In this document: positions 34,340-44,640 of the stretch, piece by piece
Layout of the letters: every line of letters begins with the position of its first letter
Numbering within the stretch: position 1 is the stretch's first letter
NCBI RefSeq assembly: GCF_025766255.1
Contig: NW_026516692.1
Coordinates: 310,001-374,000, forward strand
Source of the DNA: Zychaea mexicana
Taxonomy: Eukaryota; Mucoromycota; Mucoromycetes; Mucorales; Lichtheimiaceae
Length of the DNA stretch: 64,000 nt
Reading direction: 5' to 3'
Notes under the pieces: model-generated
What the model was told of the DNA's origin: nothing
What the model saw: only the letters and a program-made list of their open reading frames with translations
The model's database searches: none
Made by a program: the position numbers and the translations under genes

Positions 34340-34555
34340 ATGTATGGTCCTCTTAGCACTCAGAGTACATAAAAATCAAATACAGCAGGTACGTAAAATC
34401 GGAAGTATGTAAACTCCAAAATGAGAAGTACGTAAAATTTTATAGTACAAATATACAGCGCGAGAACTGATTTACGTACTTTGATGGCCAAGTACATAAA
34501 TTTCTGGTGGCTAAGTATGTAAAAAGCCAAAAGACGAAAGTGAAGTACGTAAAAA
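34340..34555. repeat. Subterminal GTACGTAAAA repeat cluster of the MULE (right end)
   Basis: Seven matches or near-matches to GTACGTAAAA, six in one orientation and one inverted, spaced about 12-50 bp. Counterparts occur at 30654-30810 near the left end. They probably bind the transposase. Confidence 0.7.
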
Positions 34556-34567
34556 CTTACAGTACCC

Positions 34568-34576
34568 TCCGCGATC
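34568..34576. repeat. Right 9-bp target-site duplication of the MULE
   Basis: TCCGCGATC; identical copy at 30636-30644. Confidence 0.88.
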
Positions 34577-34623
34577 CAATCATCAGTTCACTCAAATGGA
34601 AGTCTAGACAGCATCTTCAGCAG

Positions 34624-34633
34624 TATATAAAGG
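34624..34633 (+). promoter_or_regulatory. Probable TATA box of the hAT-1 transposase
   Basis: TATATAAAGG, about 200 bp before the transposase ATG at 34827 and downstream of the MULE insertion, so the MULE left this core promoter intact. Confidence 0.4.
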
Positions 34634-34826
34634 GTTTTGAATTCATTCAATAAAAATCATCTCATGTTTGACTCTCACTGTATTTCATATTGTCTTTTAT
34701 TTTTTACCTCTTTTCTTTTATTATCTATCCACAACCCACGTTTATCACAACAATTCATCATCAACTACGTACACCACATTTCCATCTTTAACTTCATATT
34801 TTTACAAGAACCTACTACATTCTGAC

Positions 34827-37424
34827 ATGTCCAACAACGCTGAACGTACTGACTTAAACTCTTCATCGCAAACTGCTTCTCGAGCTCCATTGGCCGGCCG
34901 TAGGGCTAATACCCTTACATTAAGATTTTTTGATACCTTTGATCAATTCAAGAATGGAAAGCGGATGTCGGACAGAAGTGCAAAATGCAAGGCTTGTCTT
35001 GAACGTAATCCACAAGGAGCAAAAAAGTTTAGCAACACAAAAAAGAAGACGTTGGAAAAGCATCTAAGGGGGTATGTTTTATTTTGTAGTCCAATAATCA
35101 AGTGCTGCTTTAAAAACGACAATCAGTGGGCACTAGAAGGTTGTTATTGTACAAACATATACATGTAGGAATGCCCTTATCTTTTGGATAAAGACAAGGC
35201 GGATCTTTGTCAAATGGAAGATATCGATCTAGGCGATGATATTTTTCCAGATGATTCTATTAGTCAAGCATCAAGTTACTCAGAGACATCGGTTCAAAGA
35301 AGAAGACTCAACCAAACCTCCATTGCTAAGTACGGTTCCTTTGAGAACCCAGATTGGTTGGCATTGTTCCATAGGAAACTTTTACTTGCCACCATTTCTG
35401 CTAATTTGCCCTTCCGTTGGATTGAGAATCCCAGAGTTCGTGATGTGTGTGTTCATTTGAATAGTCGTGTCCAGGTAATGCTTTAACTTTTTATACTCAC
35501 TGAACGACTAAGCTTGAAAAAACTTTAACCTAACAGGAGTTTTTTTATCATCTTAGTTCAAACCTAATGGATTGCCATCTCGTAAATATCTCGGAAACGA
35601 AATCTTGAGCGCCATTGCCATAGAAGCAAATGCATCCATCATCGAGGAAGTCCAAAGATATCAAGGTGTGACCCTTACTTGCGATGGTTGGAAAAACGTA
35701 TCCAAGGAGTCAATCCTAGGTGTGGTGCTTAACACGGCTAAGGGAAGCAGCGTGGTCTGGGATGCCAAGGATATATCTGGTGAGATCTCAGGAACTTTAG
35801 AGGTCAAGAGTAAGCTTGAAAGCTTGCTGTTTGATGCCGCCGAAAAGATCCCTGAAAACAATATCCAGGTGATCGCAGTCGTTACAAATTCGGCAAGTGC
35901 ATATACTGCTGCTCGTTCACAATTGCGCCGCGTCCACCAACATATCGTTTGGCTTCCGTGTTTTGCCCATCAAATGAATCTTTGTATCGCAGACATGTTC
36001 AAGGCCTTTACTTCGCTGAAGGACTACGTAGCCCAAGCCGTCAAAGTTATTGAACCGTTCAACTGTTCCCCATATTTGACGCGAGAACTTAAAGATCATC
36101 AGACCAGTGCACCGCAACGACGTAGGGTTACCTTGCGACAACCTGCAAGTACCCAATAGAACAGCCATTTTGACGCTTTCAGAAGCTTGTGTAATACACA
36201 GATTGCATTGAAGGTACCCATTTTAATTCGTAGTAATCCACGGTCAACTCGAACTTAATGCAACAAGTTATTAATTAATAAATATCTTTAAGCAGCATAC
36301 CGTCTTGTCCTTGAAAGAAACGATGGATACTCGCTTGCCACCTGAAGTACCAAACATTATCAAGGATGAAACTTTCTGGGTATATGTACAAGGATTGCAA
36401 TCAAATGGTCCAGCCTTTTTCCACCAGCCTCGATTGTTTGCAAAGCGACCAAGCAAGGCTGTATCATATTGTTCATCAGTTTGCAAGTATCATCCCACAC
36501 ATCGTTGCAAACGACTGTGTTAAGATGTTACCGCAAGAACAGTTGGGTGCCTTTATCAGTCAATTGGAACGACGCTGGTATCAGCGGGAGCAGCCACTTT
36601 TGCTTCTGGCATTGTAACTAAACCCGAATTATCGTCTCAACAATATCAACACTTTCCCAGATCCTTTTCACGGAGACACCGAAAACCGAGGCGTATCTGT
36701 TCTCGAGATTCGCTAGTGGGCTGCGCGATACTTTTCTATGTGGACCGGACAAGAATCTCAGAGTATGATGGCGCAAATACAAAGGTACCATGAGCAAGAA
36801 TACACATTCAGTGCAAATATGGTCAAGTAATTCCCGTCAATGGAGCGATATTGGGCTATGATGGAGCAAGCCAACCATGAGTGCAAGGATCTGGTGTTTG
36901 TGGCTCGCCGCATGCATTCAATTGGCGTTAACTCAGCTTCCTGTGAACGCCTGTTTAGCGATATGGGATTCATCCACAGCAATCGACGAAACAGACTTAG
37001 GTAGGAGAGGGTGCTCAAAATTGCATAAGTCCGAGCCATGCTAGGAAAAGAAGATGCGCACATGCGACGGATGCACACTGAAACACCCACGCCCACTGCT
37101 CGACCTATGTTACAGCGGATGGAAAGTAGTCAAAGTTTGTATATAGTGGGCAGCATGGACAACATGGACGAACAGGAGCCTGACGACGAAGACATGCATG
37201 AAGAAACCATAACTGGACATGTCGACGAGGAAAGTGCCGCTGTTTTGGCACCCAGATGGAACGTTTTGGTGAACGAATTGTTCGAAATGTTGGATGGAGA
37301 AGGTCAAGATTCTTACCAAGGCCAAGCGAGTGATGAAGTTCATCCAGCCGGAAATAAGAGATACAAGTGGAAGCTGGAATCGCTGTTTCTGCCTGGTTTG
37401 CCTCCACTAGAAAGCTTCGAATAA
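34827..37424 (+). pseudogene. hAT-1 transposase, decayed
   Basis: Pieces in order: a BED-type zinc finger (CKACLERNP...KFSNTKKKTLEKHLR) at 34960-35070; an intron; 35160-35475; an intron; 35556-36159 with the RNase-H-like core (TLTCDGWKN, then VVTNSASAYTAAR, then LPCFAHQMNL); broken frames 36300-36620; and the C-terminal dimerisation region near 36840-37010 (ERYWAMMEQA, SASCERLFSDMGF, NRRNRLR) with a tail ending HPAGNKRYKWKLESLF. Stops and frameshifts interrupt it at about 36160, 36620 and 37000. In the second catalytic motif the usual Asp (TDxA) is Asn, which alone would abolish activity in the known mechanism. The C-terminal tail matches the relic in the MITE at 18044. Confidence 0.75.
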
Positions 37425-37557
37425 TGTTTTGTTATAGTTTTTTTGATAAATATATATTCTTTATACTGTATTTCCGACATTTCCGATTTCCGATTTCCAA
37501 CATTTATGACGGTCGGAAACTACACTGTCGATTACCGACGTCGGAAACCCAACGCTG

Positions 37558-37926
37558 GTTTTTACAAGTACAACATTTCAAAATGGAAGGCATACCAGCG
37601 TTACGCGATTTGATAGAGGACAACGATTTGATTTGCAAGATCGATTTGAAAGACGCATATACAGTGGTGCCGATCCATTCAGAGTCCCAGAAGTACTTGT
37701 CTTTCGAGCACAACAACTTGATCTATCAATACGCATCTTTACCATTTGGTGCTGCAATCTCACCTAGGGTATTCTCGAAAATGTTTCGTTACGCCATCGA
37801 ACCATTGAGACGAGAAGGGATGCAATGTGTCTATTACTTAGACGATTGTGCTATATTAGCCAAAGCCAGTCAAGGAGATGCAAGAACACACCGACAGATT
37901 AATGGAGCATTTGACGAAGCTGGGTT
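37558..37926 (+). pseudogene. DIRS-A reverse transcriptase fragment
   Basis: Uninterrupted RT text: VQHFKMEGIPALRDLIE, ICKIDLKDAYTVVPIH, SLPFGAAISPRVFSKMF and the catalytic YYLDD (CVYYLDDCAILAKA). It ends at the Crypton core at 37927. The frame entering the core differs by one T from the frame leaving it at 43848, where the RT continues as NWKKSDIKPKTVQEFLGFQ. Confidence 0.8.
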
Positions 37927-37933
37927 TTATTAT
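37927..37933. repeat. Crypton core site, left
   Basis: TTATTAT at the left DIRS-A/Crypton junction. Confidence 0.8.
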
Positions 37934-40883
37934 ACAACCTCAATGTCCCGACATGTCACAGCAGGTCACCAGCAAAATTTGGGACCCGCAAGAAATAACA
38001 CTTGTTTTCTGCCATCTACATGAGAAATAACAAGAGTTATTGCCGTGGTACGGGTCACAAAATAATAATATTACTCTCTGTCCTTTTGTTTCTGACACCG
38101 TTGCTATGCTACTACCTGTCATTGTCATGTGTTCCATTTTCAAATTCATCTATATTATACTTGCGATTTCGCCATTACAATAGTAAATCTAAAACATATG
38201 ACAGAAAGATATTTTACAATAAGCGACGCTTCTTATCTTCTTCAAACAAAATATGTTTTATTTATTTCAAGTAAATAGTTTAAGTGGGTCTGCTGAACAA
38301 GTAGCAAAGGGAGAAAAGAGCTAAACATCTTAATATTTTGGAAAATCGTTGTCGCCTGTTTGTTAAGCTCGTTTAAGCTAAGTCCAAGAGCATTGCGCCT
38401 TTCTTCGCCCATTGCTGCTGCTGTCGTTTCCGAAATCCCTTTGGCAGAGGCAAATTGCTCGACCTCCTTAATGATCTTGATTCTGCGACTGAAGAACTTG
38501 CGATCGCTAATTCTCCATTTTGCACCCCAACGTTGTTCCAGTGTTCTCACTGCATAGCCTCCAGCAAGCCCAACCGACCACTCTACCCAAAGGTCAGTGA
38601 CAGTCTTGATTCCCCGGCTCATCATGTAAAACGGTGGCTCACTCGTTGCATCAAGACCCAATGATTCAGAAGGTGCTGAACTCGGGATAGATAGTGCTGC
38701 TGTGTTGGCATTGGTGCTGCTGCTGCTGACGATGATGATGATGATGGCCAATTGATGCTTAGGTTTACCGTCGCACGGCCGGATACGAGGTCAGAAAGGT
38801 TCTTCGTCATATATTCCATCTGCATTTGCATTGCATCTAACCGCGAAACCAATTCATTGTTCATCGTGCTCATGCGTTGCTCAAGGTGAGGTACGGCACG
38901 TTGCAAGAGCAGATCTGTAGGGGTGGCATCTTCTTGGATGGATCGTTGAAGATCTCTAATAGTCAAAATAGTAACAACAATAAGTACCATATTGATGATC
39001 ATCTTGTGCACTTTTTAAAATCAATACTTACTCTTTGAACTGGATGTATAGCGGCTCTCTGAATATATGATTGAGAAAAATTGGATGATGCGGATACTTT
39101 TCTTGCATAAGCACAGCGTCTTGAAGAAACGTAACGCGCAGAACACCTAAGAGACGCAGAAACCCGGCGGCTGCCACTTGATCAGGTCGAATTGTTTCCA
39201 GCCTGTATTCGACACGAGGAATAATCTTTTTACGGAATTCTTGAGGAGGGTCAACGGCAGCACGAGGCAGAAAGAAGTGACCCTGTTGAGCAGGAAAGCC
39301 GGCCAAGACACGCATGACTTCACGAGGAAGACTTGTCAAGTAAGCACCATTCATCGTAGTGTTGTTCCATCTGCCTAATCTTCTTATCTGCGCCTCGTCG
39401 GCAGTATCCAAATCTGCCATCTTGCATGAGGATCCACGGGCGGCATGTGTCTTCTTGGAGGAGACAATGTTACATTTGGCAAACGCCTCGTCGATTGCTC
39501 GAAGTTGCTGCTGATATGAGATTTCGGTGGTGTTGGTGGCGGAAGGAGAGGTGCTCTTGAGCAAGCGGATATCATACCAATCTTAGTTATGAGTGAAGAC
39601 GGGGAATGGTTCGTTTTCGACATGCCAACACCAGAAAAAATAAAAAGAAAGAGCTATGAAGGGGCATATCTCGACGCGAGTGTTCCGGATGCAGGCGACA
39701 AGTTCTAGACGACCGTGCTTGTTTGTCTTTCCTTGCTTGATAAACATCATGAGGGAATGGCATTCGGACGGGCCTTCACGCTCCAATTCGACACTGTGCA
39801 TATCGGGTAAGGTAGCCTTCCGTGCCGACTCGCTTCGCAAGAAACAATAGTGAGAAAGCAAAAATGCGAGAGCATTGCGCAAGTGAGACCCTTCGTTCTT
39901 GGCTATGTAGTAATCGACAACGTCAGCAATCTGATCGGTGGTCGTATATCCATCGATCAATGTTCCAAGTGCACGTTCGTCGTAATTTTCACGTCGTTGG
40001 CTTTCTTCGCGGATTTGGACGAGGTCGATAAGCTCCTTGACAGCGCTACTTGGATGAGGATGACTATTGACAAACGAACGAACTTGTTGCTGATATAAAT
40101 CGATGATGGCGGCAACGTAGCTCATGAAAGTGGAAGCTTTGATTTTCTTGAGCTGGGTTGGTTCTTTGCCCTTGCGACGAGCACCACGGTTCATAACCTA
40201 TTAATTGAGATTGTATAAGCTAAGAAGCAGTACAGCAAAACTATGAATTTGAAGTCGCACATTTCATAATTACTGTACATACCTCTTCTTTGAGAAACAA
40301 ATGGAGCTTGTCGCCATAAACAGTATAACGAGTTTTTGTAGGCAAATGTGGCATCATTCTATCGCACCATTGACGGTATTCCGTTTGCTTGTTGACATAG
40401 GTTTTCTTCGTGTTGGCTGGGCGTGCTTCGAGTGCTTCACGGTGCGTTTCATTCATAGATTCACGCATAGCCATTTGCGAGGCCTGATACGTAGAGGAGC
40501 TGGCAGTGGTGTTGAGAGACATAATTGACAAAGATGTGTTAGAAAAAAGTGTAGAGCTTGAAAAGTTGGAATTGTATTGCAAATAAATAAAGGCAACATT
40601 TTTGAGAATAGTCAACGGTCTTTTATTTATATCATTTGTGATAGCAAAAAAACATTGATGCTCATCTAATTGAGAATGAGTCAATGTACGTGTTATTGCA
40701 TTGTTACTGCTACGCTCGTTGAGTCTAAGGATGTGTGTCATGTCAAAGGCATATGCAAAATGATTCATAGCAGTGACCTAGCGGGTACTCAAATTTTTTC
40801 TACAATGCAATTATTGTGTGTAAGGTCACAATTTGGCTGGTGACTCAGTTTTGTGACCCAAGCCAGTCCCCGAAGATAACTCC
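37934..40883 (-). mobile_element. Crypton, copy 1
   Basis: A 2950-bp element bounded by the 7-bp core TTATTAT on both sides (37927-37933 and 40884-40890), with no terminal inverted repeats. It encodes a tyrosine recombinase followed by a GCR1_C-type DNA-binding domain, the defining Crypton combination. Copy 2 starts exactly 2957 bp later in the same orientation, and every open frame I compared is the same in both copies. It is inserted within the DIRS-A reverse transcriptase. Confidence 0.88.
38242..40522 (-). pseudogene. Crypton tyrosine recombinase with GCR1_C domain (copy 1)
   Basis: Exon 1 is 40283-40522 (start MSLNTTASSS; a longer start at 40768 is possible), exon 2 39032-40197 and exon 3 from 38955, with GTATGT and GTAAGT donors. 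The N-terminal SAM-like DNA-binding part includes NTKKTYVNKQTEYRQWCD. Catalytic residues are all visible: Arg in HYCFLRSES, His-x-x-Arg in KTHAARGSS, and Tyr in MNGAYLTSLP. The C-terminal GCR1_C domain lies at about 38350-38620 (LWVEWSVGLAGGYAVRTLE, WRISDRKFFSRR). The link from exon 3 into that domain needs another intron I could not place with confidence. A single in-frame TAA (39583) sits between VFTHN and DWYDIRLL, before the His motif. It may come from CAA, and it makes both copies nominally broken. Confidence 0.75.
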
Positions 40884-40890
40884 TTATTAT
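40884..40890. repeat. Crypton core site, middle
   Basis: TTATTAT between the two Crypton copies. Confidence 0.8.
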
Positions 40891-43840
40891 ACAACCTCAA
40901 TGTCCCGACATGTCACAGCAGGTCACCAGCAAAATTTGGGACCCGCAAGAAATAACACTTGTTTTCTGCCATCTACATGAGAAATAACAAGAGTTATTGC
41001 CGTGGTACGGGTCACAAAATAATAATATTACTCTCTGTCCTTTTGTTTCTGACACCGTTGCTATGCTACTACCTGTCATTGTCATGTGTTCCATTTTCAA
41101 ATTCATCTATATTATACTTGCGATTTCGCCATTACAATAGTAAATCTAAAACATATGACAGAAAGATATTTTACAATAAGCGACGCTTCTTATCTTCTTC
41201 AAACAAAATATGTTTTATTTATTTCAAGTAAATAGTTTAAGTGGGTCTGCTGAACAAGTAGCAAAGGGAGAAAAGAGCTAAACATCTTAATATTTTGGAA
41301 AATCGTTGTCGCCTGTTTGTTAAGCTCGTTTAAGCTAAGTCCAAGAGCATTGCGCCTTTCTTCGCCCATTGCTGCTGCTGTCGTTTCCGAAATCCCTTTG
41401 GCAGAGGCAAATTGCTCGACCTCCTTAATGATCTTGATTCTGCGACTGAAGAACTTGCGATCGCTAATTCTCCATTTTGCACCCCAACGTTGTTCCAGTG
41501 TTCTCACTGCATAGCCTCCAGCAAGCCCAACCGACCACTCTACCCAAAGGTCAGTGACAGTCTTGATTCCCCGGCTCATCATGTAAAACGGTGGCTCACT
41601 CGTTGCATCAAGACCCAATGATTCAGAAGGTGCTGAACTCGGGATAGATAGTGCTGCTGTGTTGGCATTGGTGCTGCTGCTGCTGACGATGATGATGATG
41701 ATGGCCAATTGATGCTTAGGTTTACCGTCGCACGGCCGGATACGAGGTCAGAAAGGTTCTTCGTCATATATTCCATCTGCATTTGCATTGCATCTAACCG
41801 CGAAACCAATTCATTGTTCATCGTGCTCATGCGTTGCTCAAGGTGAGGTACGGCACGTTGCAAGAGCAGATCTGTAGGGGTGGCATCTTCTTGGATGGAT
41901 CGTTGAAGATCTCTAATAGTCAAAATAGTAACAACAATAAGTACCATATTGATGATCATCTTGTGCACTTTTTAAAATCAATACTTACTCTTTGAACTGG
42001 ATGTATAGCGGCTCTCTGAATATATGATTGAGAAAAATTGGATGATGCGGATACTTTTCTTGCATAAGCACAGCGTCTTGAAGAAACGTAACGCGCAGAA
42101 CACCTAAGAGACGCAGAAACCCGGCGGCTGCCACTTGATCAGGTCGAATTGTTTCCAGCCTGTATTCGACACGAGGAATAATCTTTTTACGGAATTCTTG
42201 AGGAGGGTCAACGGCAGCACGAGGCAGAAAGAAGTGACCCTGTTGAGCAGGAAAGCCGGCCAAGACACGCATGACTTCACGAGGAAGACTTGTCAAGTAA
42301 GCACCATTCATCGTAGTGTTGTTCCATCTGCCTAATCTTCTTATCTGCGCCTCGTCGGCAGTATCCAAATCTGCCATCTTGCATGAGGATCCACGGGCGG
42401 CATGTGTCTTCTTGGAGGAGACAATGTTACATTTGGCAAACGCCTCGTCGATTGCTCGAAGTTGCTGCTGATATGAGATTTCGGTGGTGTTGGTGGCGGA
42501 AGGAGAGGTGCTCTTGAGCAAGCGGATATCATACCAATCTTAGTTATGAGTGAAGACGGGGAATGGTTCGTTTTCGACATGCCAACACCAGAAAAAATAA
42601 AAAGAAAGAGCTATGAAGGGGCATATCTCGACGCGAGTGTTCCGGATGCAGGCGACAAGTTCTAGACGACCGTGCTTGTTTGTCTTTCCTTGCTTGATAA
42701 ACATCATGAGGGAATGGCATTCGGACGGGCCTTCACGCTCCAATTCGACACTGTGCATATCGGGTAAGGTAGCCTTCCGTGCCGACTCGCTTCGCAAGAA
42801 ACAATAGTGAGAAAGCAAAAATGCGAGAGCATTGCGCAAGTGAGACCCTTCGTTCTTGGCTATGTAGTAATCGACAACGTCAGCAATCTGATCGGTGGTC
42901 GTATATCCATCGATCAATGTTCCAAGTGCACGTTCGTCGTAATTTTCACGTCGTTGGCTTTCTTCGCGGATTTGGACGAGGTCGATAAGCTCCTTGACAG
43001 CGCTACTTGGATGAGGATGACTATTGACAAACGAACGAACTTGTTGCTGATATAAATCGATGATGGCGGCAACGTAGCTCATGAAAGTGGAAGCTTTGAT
43101 TTTCTTGAGCTGGGTTGGTTCTTTGCCCTTGCGACGAGCACCACGGTTCATAACCTATTAATTGAGATTGTATAAGCTAAGAAGCAGTACAGCAAAACTA
43201 TGAATTTGAAGTCGCACATTTCATAATTACTGTACATACCTCTTCTTTGAGAAACAAATGGAGCTTGTCGCCATAAACAGTATAACGAGTTTTTGTAGGC
43301 AAATGTGGCATCATTCTATCGCACCATTGACGGTATTCCGTTTGCTTGTTGACATAGGTTTTCTTCGTGTTGGCTGGGCGTGCTTCGAGTGCTTCACGGT
43401 GCGTTTCATTCATAGATTCACGCATAGCCATTTGCGAGGCCTGATACGTAGAGGAGCTGGCAGTGGTGTTGAGAGACATAATTGACAAAGATGTGTTAGA
43501 AAAAAGTGTAGAGCTTGAAAAGTTGGAATTGTATTGCAAATAAATAAAGGCAACATTTTTGAGAATAGTCAACGGTCTTTTATTTATATCATTTGTGATA
43601 GCAAAAAAACATTGATGCTCATCTAATTGAGAATGAGTCAATGTACGTGTTATTGCATTGTTACTGCTACGCTCGTTGAGTCTAAGGATGTGTGTCATGT
43701 CAAAGGCATATGCAAAATGATTCATAGCAGTGACCTAGCGGGTACTCAAATTTTTTCTACAATGCAATTATTGTGTGTAAGGTCACAATTTGGCTGGTGA
43801 CTCAGTTTTGTGACCCAAGCCAGTCCCCGAAGATAACTCC
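40891..43840 (-). mobile_element. Crypton, copy 2 (tandem)
   Basis: The same 2950-bp unit as 37934-40883, same orientation, ending at the third TTATTAT core (43841-43847). The host DIRS sequence resumes at once with CAATTGGAAG. Head-to-tail units sharing single cores are what two successive integrations of a circular recombinase-mobilised element would give. Confidence 0.88.
41199..43479 (-). pseudogene. Crypton tyrosine recombinase with GCR1_C domain (copy 2)
   Basis: The same exons as copy 1 shifted by 2957: 43240-43479, 41989-43154, from 41912. All catalytic motifs (FLRSES, HAARGSS, GAYLTSLP) and the GCR1_C domain are present, and the same in-frame TAA occurs at 42540. No difference between the copies was noticed, so the stop predates the duplication. 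Confidence 0.75.
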
Positions 43841-43847
43841 TTATTAT
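43841..43847. repeat. Crypton core site, right
   Basis: TTATTAT at the right Crypton/DIRS-A junction. Confidence 0.8.
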
Positions 43848-44640
43848 CAATTGGAAGAAGAGCGACATCAAACCCAAGACGGTCCAAGAATTCTTGGGTT
43901 TCCAGTTCAACACCACTACAGGCATCATCAAGGTACCACAAGACAAGATGAAAAAACTGATGAAATGCATCAAACAAGTCCAAGATCAGACATTCTCCTG
44001 CCACTGGGTGGCAGGCATGCTAGGAAAGATGACAGCGATGCTTCCAGCAATAGGCGACGCACTATTACATATCCACCATATTCAGTGAGATCTGACAAAG
44101 ATTCTACACAAGAGCAGGCAGAACTGGGAAGCAGCATGTCCGTTGTCATGGTTAGCCAAGGAGGATCTAACCTGGTGGCAAAACATAGCAGAAAGCCGGA
44201 ATGGATTACCAATTCAAAAGAGCACCCGAGCGACCTCCAGACGCAACAATACATGTCGACGCATCACTATCTGGCTAGGGCGTGGCATCCAAACTAGGAG
44301 AATATGTGGGGTATTGGCGGACAGCAGACCAAGCGGAATCAATAAACGTAAGAGAATTTTCGGTCATCAAGATTGCACTAGAAATACATGCCAAGACTTG
44401 CATGGACAAGACATTGTATATACACACAGGCAACATCACAGCTTTAAGCAAGCAAACAGGGAGGCACAGCGTCAGAAAAACTACAACAGCTAGCATTACA
44501 AATCCAAGACTTATGTATCCGTTATAACCTGACAGTCAAGTATTTTCATATACCCAGAGTCAAGAACGCGACAGCGGATCGTTTAAGCAGAAGGTCCAAG
44601 CCAATATACGAATAGACATTATCACAGATGAAGTTCAACC
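43848..44640 (+). pseudogene. DIRS-A: RT end and RNase H
   Basis: The RT thumb continues as NWKKSDIKPKTVQEFLGFQ, then GIIKVPQDKMKKLM, CHWVAGMLGKMTAMLPAI and EDLTWWQNIAESRNGLPI. RNase H-like text follows: GVASKLGEYVGYWRTADQA, INVREFSVIKIALEIHA, YIHTGNITAL. The reading is spread over three frames. Confidence 0.65.

Larger units (their letters stand above)
30645..34567 (+). mobile_element. MULE (Mutator-like element) inserted in hAT-1
   Basis: A 3923-bp element flanked by an exact 9-bp direct repeat, TCCGCGATC (30636-30644 and 34568-34576), the target-duplication length of MULEs. The ends form an imperfect inverted repeat around AACTTTTACGTACTTC (left) and, reversed from the right, AAGTTTTTACGTACTTC. 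The motif GTACGTAAAA or close variants recurs at least three times near the left end and seven times near the right end, facing inwards, as expected of transposase-binding subterminal repeats. The interior encodes a MULE transposase with a USP-like peptidase domain. Fusing the two flanks at one copy of the 9-mer restores continuous hAT-1 sequence. Confidence 0.88.
30108..37557 (+). mobile_element. Decayed autonomous hAT transposon (hAT-1) holding a nested MULE
   Basis: The left end reads CAGTGTTGG...TTTCCGA and the right end, reversed, reads CAGCGTTGG...TTTCCGA. The two stay alignable with gaps for about 60 bp, through GACAGTGT to a shared GTCATAAATG. TCGGAAAT motifs recur near both ends. The transposase gene is at 34827-37424. 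Subtracting the nested MULE and one copy of its target duplication leaves about 3.5 kb, a normal hAT size. The flanking 8-mers (CTTCTAGG left, GTTTTTAC right) do not match, so the ends may have been rearranged or mutated. The right end abuts a DIRS reverse-transcriptase fragment. Confidence 0.65.

Noticed and set aside
30100..37565. An 8-bp target duplication for hAT-1
   Set aside because: The flanking octamers CTTCTAGG and GTTTTTAC do not match; only the TIRs support the pairing of the ends.
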